Virus record (IMG/VR): IMGVR_UViG_3300037808_000510
Location: 1 to 20,569 of that record
Strand: one strand, 5' to 3'
DNA length: 20,569 nucleotides
Source: a virus
Under the pieces are notes generated by a model. That model was not told the origin of the DNA, searched no databases, and was given only the letters and a program-made list of their open reading frames with translations. This document shows, in pieces, positions 14,544 to 20,569 of the stretch. How positions within the stretch are numbered: the first letter of the stretch is position 1; each line of letters opens with the position of its first letter. Position numbers and translations under genes: made by a program.

Positions 14544-14875
14544 GCCTCGGCCTTGTCTAGAATATCCCTGAGGGCTCCAGCGATCGCCGCTGAGCCACCG
14601 TCGAGTATCGCGAGGACTGATTGCTCGCCCTGCTCACTCCGGGCCGCTCGCGCGATCTGAACGGCTTGACGTGCGGCGAGCTTGTCGCCGGCGACGGCGA
14701 GGGTCACGCGTTCAAACTCGGACATGGCCGCGAACTCGGCGATCGTCGGGCTCCCTCCCGCGCGGATAAAGTCCATGCCGACCTGAATGAGTCGCGCGGT
14801 CCGCTCCGGTGCCTCGTCGTCCGGCCAGAGGTCCGGGTCGCCGTAGACGCCGGCCGCTTCTCCTAGAGGCCCCAT
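14540..14875 (-). CDS. Tail assembly chaperone-position protein
   Basis: The product has 111 residues from the ATG at 14875, chosen because AGGGGAG (14882-14888) lies six bases upstream. The longer frame to 14926 lacks such a site and runs deep into the major tail gene. The first 25 residues are acidic and Pro-rich (DPDLWPDDEAPERT), and the remainder is helical (FAAMSEFERVTLAVAGDKLAARQAVQ). Small helical proteins immediately after the major tail gene and before the tape measure are usually assembly chaperones (the gpG role). No slippery heptamer for a programmed frameshift is visible near its end, unlike the classical G/GT pair. It overlaps the major tail gene by 13 bases. Confidence 0.5.
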   Translation of the reverse strand: MGPLGEAAGVYGDPDLWPDDEAPERTARLIQVGMDFIRAGGSPTIAEFAAMSEFERVTLAVAGDKLAARQAVQIARAARSEQGEQSVLAILDGGSAAIAGALRDILDKAEA

Positions 14876-15348
14876 GTGACGCTCCCCTCTGGCGTAGCCG
14901 TGTCGCGGACCGCCAGGAACGTGCACAGAACGAGGTGCTCGCTTCGGGCCGCGAAGTCTATCGTCATTTCCTCGACCGTCTCGGGGATCGCGTCATTGAA
15001 TGTGAGTGTCGGGTGCGCGGCGTCGCGCGGCGTGAACACGAGCGCGGCCGCGTCGGCCCGGCGGAACTTCCCGGGCTTGACCGACCCCGGGTGATTGACG
15101 ACGGCGGTCCCAGTGAGGTTCGGGAACAACGAGTTGATCGCGTTCGCGTTCCACCCTCGCAGCGCGACAGCGAGGCGGTAGTTCGCGCCGACGAAGACCG
15201 AGTCGACGACCTCAAGACCGAACTCCTCGGCCTCTATGGGAGTCTGCGCGCCGGTGCGCCGGAGTTGCACTTGCGCGAGGAGGCCGAGGTCGGTCCCGCC
15301 AAAGGAGACCGTCCCAGGGACGCGGAGAGCGGTTAACGAGTCAGCCAT
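14863..15348 (-). CDS. Major tail (tube) protein
   Basis: This 161-residue protein has the β-rich layout of a tail tube subunit: VPGTVSFGGTDLGLLAQVQL strands at the N-terminus, an acidic strand with IEAEEFGLEVVDSVFVG (residues 38-54), YRLAVALRGWNANAINSLFPN with the tube helix, and further strands to a C-terminal SEHLVLCTFLAVRD. Tube proteins stack as hexameric rings around the tape measure. The position two genes after head completion and before the tape-measure candidate supports this. No sheath gene accompanies it, so the tail should be non-contractile. It overlaps the end of the virion morphogenesis gene by 8 bases. Confidence 0.7.
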   Translation of the reverse strand: MADSLTALRVPGTVSFGGTDLGLLAQVQLRRTGAQTPIEAEEFGLEVVDSVFVGANYRLAVALRGWNANAINSLFPNLTGTAVVNHPGSVKPGKFRRADAAALVFTPRDAAHPTLTFNDAIPETVEEMTIDFAARSEHLVLCTFLAVRDTATPEGSVTWGL

Positions 15349-15934
15349 GCTGGACCAATCTTACCACCTCTTCGGCGACATGCTCTCGGATCAATTTCTT
15401 CTCGTCGGCGCCGATCTCGACAAAGGTCCGCTTGCGCGGCGTGATTTCAAACGACGGCTGCGAGAAGAGCCAGCCGAGGCCTAGGTCCTTCCGCTCGTCG
15501 CGCGTCAACGTGCGGAGCCAGATCGCGAGCCGTCGTCGGCCTCCGGGGGTGAGCGTGAGCGTGTGCGTCTCGGCGCCGGTGTTGTGTGCGCTCGCGTAGT
15601 CGATCGAGGTCCCGACGACGAGCTTCGAGCCCTCGACCTCCCACGTGAGCGAGTTCGCAAGAATGCCGGTGTCTCTGACCGCCGGCGTGCCCTGGAAGCG
15701 TCGCGACTTCGGGTCGCCTCCGTTGTTGAGGTCCTTCACGATCCCGGCGACGTTCGGCGTCATGCGCTCGGGCCAAGGAGTGCCGTCGGGCGACTTCTGC
15801 TCGCGGAACGACTTCTGGAATCGAGACGTGAGGACCGCTCCGAGCCCGTCGAGGATCTCCTCGGTTTGCTCCCGAGAGAGCGACCGCGTCAAGACTCGAA
15901 GCTCGTCCGGCTTGACCTTGACGCGCGCGGTCAC
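15341..15934 (-). CDS. Phage virion morphogenesis protein (Mu gpG / P2 gpS type)
   Basis: The product has 197 residues from a GTG at 15934 in a GTGA overlap with the preceding gene. A much longer open frame upstream is Arg-rich read-through. It shows the order typical of the virion morphogenesis family: an N-terminal helix (ELRVLTRSLSREQTEEILDG), FQKSFREQKSPDGTPWPE, PAVRDTGILANSLTWEVEG followed by LVVGTSIDYASAHNTGA, and a late PRKRTFVEIGADEKKLIREH, with the Y-A-x-x-H-N-x-G segment and the R-x-F-V-E-I-G end being characteristic. These proteins act in head-tail joining or tail completion. A Mu-like member agrees with the Mu gpT-like capsid protein upstream. Confidence 0.78.
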   Translation of the reverse strand: MTARVKVKPDELRVLTRSLSREQTEEILDGLGAVLTSRFQKSFREQKSPDGTPWPERMTPNVAGIVKDLNNGGDPKSRRFQGTPAVRDTGILANSLTWEVEGSKLVVGTSIDYASAHNTGAETHTLTLTPGGRRRLAIWLRTLTRDERKDLGLGWLFSQPSFEITPRKRTFVEIGADEKKLIREHVAEEVVRLVQHG

Positions 15935-16383
15935 TCGTCGTCGTCCTGGTCTGCCCCCGTCGAGTTGGGCACGAAGTCGCGCCAGCGACCTCGGTCGTGA
16001 TCGGGGCGCGTGTTGTTCGTCTCGTCGGAGGGATCGAGCACGGAGTTCGAGGTCGGGAGGAGGCGCCGCTCGCTGCCGGACGTCTGCGCGATCGCAATGA
16101 GCCCGCGTTGCCAGCGCTCGGCGATCTTGTCGGAGTTGCGCCCGGTGACGCCGCTCAACTCTTGGAAGCGTGCCATGACGCCGTCCACAGCAACCTTGAC
16201 GTGTATCTTGTCGGAGTCGTCGTAGGCGAGACCCGTCTCGGCGACGAAGACACCCTCGACGTCGTCGGCGACATAGCCGAGGAACGTCGTGTTGACGCTC
16301 GTCGCGGCCGGGACGCCTTGATTGGTCCACTCCAAGAGTAGTTGCTCAGAGATCCGCTCTTGTGCCCTGCTCGAGATCGTCAC
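15931..16383 (-). CDS. Head-tail joining candidate, 150 residues
   Basis: I do not recognise a family. It starts with GTG at 16383, sharing one base with the preceding stop. The ribosome binding site is weak, so coupling is likely. The N-terminus is helical (RAQERISEQLLLEWTNQG), the middle β/α (TTFLGYVADDVEGVFVAE, then IHVKVAVDGVMARFQELSG), and the last 45 residues are hydrophilic and probably disordered, ending in DQDDDE. Its size and place between head genes and the virion morphogenesis gene fit an adaptor or stopper protein. The acidic tail could be a binding handle for a neighbouring ring. Confidence 0.5.
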   Translation of the reverse strand: MTISSRAQERISEQLLLEWTNQGVPAATSVNTTFLGYVADDVEGVFVAETGLAYDDSDKIHVKVAVDGVMARFQELSGVTGRNSDKIAERWQRGLIAIAQTSGSERRLLPTSNSVLDPSDETNNTRPDHDRGRWRDFVPNSTGADQDDDE

Positions 16384-17933
16384 TACGTCGGATCCGCGAT
16401 AGAGGCACCGGCCGCGAGGGTCGTCGTCGCCGAGACTGGACCCTCGGCCGTGAGCGATCCGGTGGCGACCGTGAGCGTCGTCGCCGCGACCGCCGTGAGC
16501 ACGTAGGTCCCGTCGTTCGAGCTTGAGCTTGCGACCGTTAGCGTCTGCCCGACGACGTAGCCGTCTGAGGTGCAGTCGCCGGTCGAGAGCGTGATCGTGT
16601 CCGGCGAGCCGCCGTTATCGTTGAACGTCAAGGTCCGGCCGCCGGCTGCGGTGATCCCTGTCGCGTCGTCGTAGTGCGGGAGGTGCCGCGCGTATACCCT
16701 CCACAACCAGTGTTGGATCTTCGAGTCGCTCGCGGTGAACGAGTCGGTGATCGTCGTCGTGTCGTCGAGGAGGAACTTCGCAGCGGACGACCCGCCCGCG
16801 TGCCACCAGGTGCCGTCGAATGGCTCCATGGAACCGAAGCGGACCTCGTCGACGAGCACTTCCTGATCGTGACTCGCGATCGAGATCGCGAACGTCGCGC
16901 CGGCGACGTTGAAGTTCGCCGGCCAGAGGAGCTTGTCCCGCGTGAGGAAAACCTGGTTCCAAGCGCCGGCCGTGAGCGTCGAGAGCGTGAAGGCCTCCGA
17001 CTGCGAGCCCCACGTGACCGTCATGGTGCCTGTCGTCAGCGAGGCGTGAGGGTAGACCCAAAGTTCGGCGAGGTATGGGAGGTTGGCGGCGAGCTTGAGT
17101 CGGTTGACGCTGAACGCCTGCGTGATCGTTCCGGTCGACCCGGACTCGAAGACGAGCGACGTCGGCGTCGTGTCGCCGACAATGTCGCGCGCGACTAGTG
17201 CCGTGTTCTGGTCGAGCGCGAAGTTCGTCTCCGCGTTCATTGTCCAGCCGGTGATAGTGTCGGCCGCCGCGAGGACGGCGCGCCCGGCCGAGAACGAAGC
17301 GGCGATCGAGTATTGAGAGAACGACGAGTTGCGGAGGAGCGAGGTCGACGAGTCCTTCGCGGTGAAGTCGCGCCGGAGCGCGCCGGACTTCGTCGCGTCG
17401 AGGGAGTCCACGCCCTTGTTCCCGCCGCGAAGCTCGAAGACCTCGCGGTATCGCTCGGCGCCGGTGTTCTCGTCCTTAATGCACGTGACGACCTTCGCCT
17501 CAACGAACTCGTGTTCGAGGTCGTAGCCGTTCTCGTCGACGGTGAGCCGGACGAGCGCGCCCTTGTTCGAGCCGAAGCTCGCGATCGACCCGTAGGTGAC
17601 GCCGCGAGACTTGATCGATTTCGAGTTGTCCACGAAATACTGATAGATCCGGTCCAGGGCGGCCTGCGGTGACCTCTCCGGCACTCCCACGACGTGGTGA
17701 GCGTAAGCGGTCAACAAAGGATTGAGGACCGCTGCGCCGGACGAGACGGCACCAGCGACGCGAGACCGGAAGAGCCTCGCGCCGCGAGCTTGAGACGCGG
17801 CGAAGTCCGACTCTAGGATCTGAACGTAAGCGTCCTCCTCCGTGGCTACCGTCTGTTGCGCGAGCATATTGTCGAGCAGCAAGACGGCGGCCTGAAGTTG
17901 AGCGTCCATTTCAGCGACGGTAGGACTCGCCAT
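16383..17933 (-). CDS. Multidomain virion protein with carbohydrate-binding-like module
   Basis: This 516-residue protein is unusual among the head-proximal genes. AGGAAGG six bases before the start at 17933 supports the call. Residues 1-110 are helical and probably attach to the virion. Residues about 205-370 look like a CBM/jelly-roll sandwich (a GWTMNAETNFALDQNTALVA opening, a TITQAFSV core strand, LPYLAELWVYPHAS, and VLVDEVRFGSM as the last strand). Residues about 430-500 contain the GYVVGQTLTVASSSSNDGTY element, a small β domain seen in many phage surface proteins. The design is that of a head or neck fibre or adhesin that could bind host or environmental glycans. The middle and C-terminus are rich in Thr and Ser. 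The exact site on the particle is unknown. Confidence 0.65.
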   Translation of the reverse strand: MASPTVAEMDAQLQAAVLLLDNMLAQQTVATEEDAYVQILESDFAASQARGARLFRSRVAGAVSSGAAVLNPLLTAYAHHVVGVPERSPQAALDRIYQYFVDNSKSIKSRGVTYGSIASFGSNKGALVRLTVDENGYDLEHEFVEAKVVTCIKDENTGAERYREVFELRGGNKGVDSLDATKSGALRRDFTAKDSSTSLLRNSSFSQYSIAASFSAGRAVLAAADTITGWTMNAETNFALDQNTALVARDIVGDTTPTSLVFESGSTGTITQAFSVNRLKLAANLPYLAELWVYPHASLTTGTMTVTWGSQSEAFTLSTLTAGAWNQVFLTRDKLLWPANFNVAGATFAISIASHDQEVLVDEVRFGSMEPFDGTWWHAGGSSAAKFLLDDTTTITDSFTASDSKIQHWLWRVYARHLPHYDDATGITAAGGRTLTFNDNGGSPDTITLSTGDCTSDGYVVGQTLTVASSSSNDGTYVLTAVAATTLTVATGSLTAEGPVSATTTLAAGASIADPT

Positions 17934-17944
17934 GTGTCACCTTC

Positions 17945-18556
17945 CTAAGAGGTCGAAGTGTCGGACTTGCGCCCGCGTCGGGAGCGAGGCGCGCTCGCCT
18001 GCTTCTCCTTCGCGAAACTCTTAGGCGCGGTCTTAGGCGCGACAGGCTTCGGGTCGACGTAGACCTTCTCGCCCTGGTCGGTCGTGCTCGGCCAGCCGGC
18101 CGCGACCTTCTCGGCCTTGTCGTGAGCCTCGGCAAGTTCTTCGGTCTTCTTCCCCATGGTCGCGCCAAGCGTTGGGTAGTTGGCTCCGACGTAGGGGTTG
18201 GATAGAGTCTCTAGCTCGATCGCATACATAAAGTTCAGAACCGGCTGGTCGCCGTTCATGGGACGATAGTTGCGCGAGCGAGTGTCGTAGATCCTCGACC
18301 GCGACTTGCGGCCCTTGGTCGATCGGATCACCTTGAACTTCGCGGACAGGAGACACTTGTCGAGGCCTCCGGGAGCCATGCGGACGACGCTGCCCTTCAT
18401 GCGGTCGCGCTGAGTCTCCGATCCGTAACCAGAAACCTTCTCCGAGTATCGCGGGAAGCACTGGCCTCCAGCGTAGATTTGGTGAACCGGACAGTCGGCA
18501 TTGACGCCGATTCGGTAGAGTGTTTCGCCTTGAACGAGTGGGACGGCTGGGGCCAT
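17945..18556 (-). CDS. Head protein of unknown function with basic tail
   Basis: This 203-residue protein follows the major capsid gene, has AGGAGA upstream of its start, and I do not recognise it. The N-terminal domain contains ADCPVHQIYAGGQCFPRYS (two Cys that could bind metal or crosslink) and a basic centre (KVIRSTKGRKSRSR). A long helix follows (MGKKTEELAEAHDKAEKVAA), then a Lys/Pro/Ala-rich, probably disordered tail ending in SRRGRKSDTSTS. A DNA- or scaffold-contacting head protein is a reasonable guess: in Mu-like phages the genes after the capsid gene encode head completion proteins, but similarity to Mu gp35/36 is not evident. The next gene starts 12 bases downstream. Confidence 0.6.
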   Translation of the reverse strand: MAPAVPLVQGETLYRIGVNADCPVHQIYAGGQCFPRYSEKVSGYGSETQRDRMKGSVVRMAPGGLDKCLLSAKFKVIRSTKGRKSRSRIYDTRSRNYRPMNGDQPVLNFMYAIELETLSNPYVGANYPTLGATMGKKTEELAEAHDKAEKVAAGWPSTTDQGEKVYVDPKPVAPKTAPKSFAKEKQASAPRSRRGRKSDTSTS

Positions 18557-18583
18557 TTGGCTTCTCCTGTGCTTCTATCCTCT

Positions 18584-18622
18584 AAAAAAAAGAGACCCAC
18601 CCGCAACATGCGAGCGGGTCCC
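18584..18622 (-). terminator. Intrinsic terminator after the major capsid gene
   Basis: On the reverse strand a GC-rich hairpin (ACCCGC at 18614-18619 pairing with GCGGGT at 18599-18604, extendable to GACCC/GGGTC with a bulge) is followed within a few bases by eight consecutive U residues (A run at 18584-18591). It lies 23 bases beyond the capsid gene stop and before the next gene's ribosome binding site. Partial termination here would give more capsid transcript than downstream head and tail transcript. Confidence 0.8.
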
Positions 18623-18644
18623 TGCAAACCTTAGCCGGGGTTGG

Positions 18645-19652
18645 CTAGTTGTTGATCTTGACGGTGCCGTATGCGGCGTTGACTCCGTATCCGCAGCGCA
18701 TGTCGAGGAGCGTCGCGAGGATCCGGTAGCGGCGAGCGCGCTCGGAGTTCTCGCGGGTCTCGTCGATCATACGAGGAGCGCGACGCATGGTCTCGAAGAC
18801 AGGCTTCGGCTCGACGCCTTGGAAGAAGACGTGAATGTCGTCGCCAGTGATCCGCTGGGTGCCCCACAGGTTGATCGACATTCCTGACTCTAGGATAGTG
18901 TTCGAGACCGAACCGACGCCGCCCGTGTTGGACGTCGAGGTTCCTGCGACGATCTGGGCCGTGCGACCCTGGAGAAACGCCTCGCGCATGACCTCTTCGT
19001 TCTGCACGCCGTAGAGGATCGTCACGCCTTGGTCGATATCGCCCTCGTTGAGGAGCGGCTCGCCTTCGGTGTCTTGGAACTGCTTGGCTTGCTCGATCGC
19101 CGACCAGAAGTCAGAGCGGACCGCGCCAGCGGTGGCGACCCCAGAGCCGGTCAGGAGGTTGCCGTTTGTCACGCCGAAGCGAGCCGAGCCGCCAGCGGTC
19201 GTCGCGTAGAGCGCCGCGCCGTCGGGGGCCGTTGGGATCGCCTTGAGGAGCGAAGCGTCGGCCGTTCCCTGAAGGATCTGGAAGAAGACCTGCTCGGGAA
19301 GCTGAGCCGCACGGATCGCGAGGCGACGAGCGACTTCACGAATGTCGCCGAGTTGAATGTCCTCGATATCCTCCTCGTGGAACCCGATCGCCTTGCCCCA
19401 GGTGAGGTTTTCGACGCTGTAGGCGATCGCGCGGAACGCGTCTTCGACGATTGCTTCGCCGCGATCAATGCGCTCGATCGTGGGAGGGCTCTCGAAGTAA
19501 CCGAACCGCTCGGTGCGCTTGCTCGAGGAGATCCCGAGGCGCATGGCGTCGGCGAGGCGAGGGTGACGCCCGACCGTGTCGCGGTAGGTTGAGAGGAAGG
19601 TCGCGTTGATATCGCGAAACAGGTCGCTGCTGGTAATAACCGCTTCGGACAT
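18645..19652 (-). CDS. Major capsid protein, Mu gpT-like
   Basis: This 335-residue protein matches the Mu gpT-like major head subunit family in length and motif order. It has SDLFRDINATFLSTYRD at the N-terminus (typical opening helix), FGYFESPPTIERIDRGEAIV (residues 50-69), then YSVENLTWGKAIGFHEEDIEDIQLGDIREVA (residues 78-108, the conserved treatment of the E-loop and spine helix) and RRLAIRAAQLPEQVFFQIL. Next comes the Gly-rich DGAALYATTAGGSARFGVTN, equivalent to the gpT D-G-x-x-F-F-D/H region. About 415 copies in a T=7 shell would be usual for an HK97-fold capsid. No N-terminal scaffold domain or protease is visible in this window. AGGAGT precedes the start, and an intrinsic terminator follows. 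Confidence 0.85.
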   Translation of the reverse strand: MSEAVITSSDLFRDINATFLSTYRDTVGRHPRLADAMRLGISSSKRTERFGYFESPPTIERIDRGEAIVEDAFRAIAYSVENLTWGKAIGFHEEDIEDIQLGDIREVARRLAIRAAQLPEQVFFQILQGTADASLLKAIPTAPDGAALYATTAGGSARFGVTNGNLLTGSGVATAGAVRSDFWSAIEQAKQFQDTEGEPLLNEGDIDQGVTILYGVQNEEVMREAFLQGRTAQIVAGTSTSNTGGVGSVSNTILESGMSINLWGTQRITGDDIHVFFQGVEPKPVFETMRRAPRMIDETRENSERARRYRILATLLDMRCGYGVNAAYGTVKINN

Positions 19653-19687
19653 TGTGGGACTCCTGTGAGTTTGTTTCTACCGCCTCA

Positions 19688-19715
19688 AGCCCGCAAGCCA
19701 CCATGGCTGCGGGCT
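19688..19715 (-). other. Hairpin between decoration and capsid genes
   Basis: AGCCCGCA (19688-19695) pairs with TGCGGGCT (19708-19715), and an inner GCCA/TGGC stem (19697-19700 with 19704-19707) continues after a one-base bulge, around a three-base loop. On the reverse strand no U tract follows, so it is not a standard intrinsic terminator. It sits in the 92-base gap between the decoration stop and the capsid start and may tune read-through, RNA processing or message stability. Confidence 0.6.
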
Positions 19716-19744
19716 AGAGACTCGACTTGCAAGAGAGGGGGGGG

Positions 19745-20569
19745 CTACAAGCCGATCATGTGCTCCACGACGAGGAAGAGATCGACCGACCCGCTAGTGA
19801 TCGTGCCGCCGGTCGAGGCGCCCTCAATGTCGATCGTGTCGCCGTCGTGGTACTCGTTCAACGCCGTGAAGGCGGTCGAGGTGAGCGTAGTCCCGAGGGT
19901 CGCGCCTGCCGATTGTGACAGCGTGAGGACGCCGCCGGTCGTGTTGGTGCCGCCGATCTCGACGTTCAGGAGGCCGGTGCCTCCGGAGCCGACGAGTGCG
20001 GTGTTGGTCACGCAATACATGGAAATGATCTTGCCGTGACCTCGCATAGCGATCCCGGTTTTGAGGTCGCCGTCAATGAGGCCTGCGGCCGTGAACTGGA
20101 CTTGACCCAGCGGGATCACGGAGAATCCGCCGCCGCTGAGTGCCAGCGCCGAGAGGACCGCGAAGCCGAAGAGGAAGACGTCGCACGTGGTGGACGTGTG
20201 CCACTCGACGACGACACCGATCGCCATTGCGTCGTCTGCCGGCTTCGTGAGCGTGACCGTTTGATCGTCGGTCGCGTAGACGAGCTTGCCAATGTCAGCG
20301 CGGGAAGCGACGCCGGTCACGGCCTTGCGCTTCCAGATCTTGTTGCGTAGGTCGACGTTGTTCTCAGGGGGAGGAGTATCGCTCGTCGCTCCGAGAGTTT
20401 GGTCGCTGAAGAACCCGCCGAGCGGGATCAAGCCAGGAGTGTCGCCGAGGACGTCGGCGTAGCCCTGCGTGGTCGCGTGACCGGGTCCGCGAATGGCCGC
20501 GAGGCCGCCCGCGTAGGTCTGCACGCCGTCGGCGATCTCAACGGAGATTCGCTCGGCACCCGCAACCGC
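19745..20569 (-). CDS. Capsid decoration protein, 5' end cut by window edge
   Basis: The frame stays open to the right edge (275 codons visible), reading ERISVEIADGVQTYAGGLAA before the first in-window GTG at 20524. The true start is therefore probably outside the window. The RKAVTGVASRADIGKLVYATD and TLTKPADDAMAIGVVVEW segments (about 70-105 counted from that GTG) are typical of phage head decoration proteins, in which a protein fluctuating between surface strands records a VYATDD-type loop and an IGVV strand. The C-terminal half (FTAAGLIDGDLKTGIAMRG, then a Gly/Thr-rich section ending VEHMIGL) is another β domain. Genes for decoration proteins usually precede the capsid gene, as here. A run of eight C residues (reverse strand) follows the stop. 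Confidence 0.7.
   Translation of the reverse strand, partial: AVAGAERISVEIADGVQTYAGGLAAIRGPGHATTQGYADVLGDTPGLIPLGGFFSDQTLGATSDTPPPENNVDLRNKIWKRKAVTGVASRADIGKLVYATDDQTVTLTKPADDAMAIGVVVEWHTSTTCDVFLFGFAVLSALALSGGGFSVIPLGQVQFTAAGLIDGDLKTGIAMRGHGKIISMYCVTNTALVGSGGTGLLNVEIGGTNTTGGVLTLSQSAGATLGTTLTSTAFTALNEYHDGDTIDIEGASTGGTITSGSVDLFLVVEHMIGL

Noticed and set aside
15935-16330. N-terminal extension of the virion morphogenesis protein by 132 codons.
   Set aside because: Arg-rich shadow of the preceding gene. The GTG at 15934 lies in a GTGA overlap and begins the family-like sequence.
1-20569. Search by eye for tRNA genes, CRISPR arrays, insertion sequences, attachment sites and replication origins.
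   Set aside because: No gap exceeds about 95 bases, and no cloverleaf, regularly spaced repeats, transposase motif or iteron cluster was seen.

Overview
The window looks like part of the genome of a tailed double-stranded DNA phage (or a prophage segment) of a high-GC bacterium. The evidence is dense gene packing with many 4-base start/stop overlaps, two convergent single-direction gene blocks, a Mu gpT-like major capsid protein, a run of tail genes and an ERF-type recombination module. No tail sheath gene is seen, so a siphovirus-like non-contractile tail is the simplest reading. Terminase, portal, DNA polymerase, integrase and endolysin genes are not visible and presumably lie outside the window. 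A small lipoprotein with a clear lipobox fits a Gram-negative host but does not prove it.

Left block (about 1-5069, + strand): an early or accessory operon. It opens with a 27-residue membrane micro-protein and a Cys-rich hypothetical protein. A DNA recombination module follows: an ERF-family single-strand annealing protein, a DUF669-like ssDNA-binding protein with an SSB-like acidic tail, and a RecB/Cas4-like PD-(D/E)XK nuclease with four cysteines suited to a 4Fe-4S cluster. Then come several small genes: a hypothetical protein, a 36-residue membrane protein, two zinc-finger-like proteins, a second (DUF1064/resolvase-like) nuclease, a SEC-C protein and a small lipoprotein with an internal 21-bp tandem duplication. 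Almost every junction is an ATGA-type overlap, so translation is probably coupled.

Centre (5070-5133): a strong inverted repeat between the two converging blocks, probably a bidirectional terminator.

Right block (5134-20569, - strand, read right to left): virion genes. In transcription order they are: capsid decoration protein (cut by the window edge), Mu gpT-like major capsid protein followed by an intrinsic terminator, a basic-tailed head protein, a multidomain adhesin-like virion protein, a head-tail joining candidate, a virion morphogenesis protein, a major tail protein, a tail-chaperone-position protein, a tail-completion candidate, a very short tape-measure candidate, two large tail/baseplate proteins, a glycosyltransferase, a 1125-residue tail fibre, and a small protein with a Lys/Ala histone-H1-like tail.

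The most unusual element is the glycosyltransferase at 8893-9738. It resembles plant and algal hydroxyproline O-arabinosyltransferase/peptidyl-serine galactosyltransferase-type enzymes and is translationally locked between a tail protein and a fibre rich in Pro, Thr and Gly. This suggests that the phage may glycosylate its own fibre.
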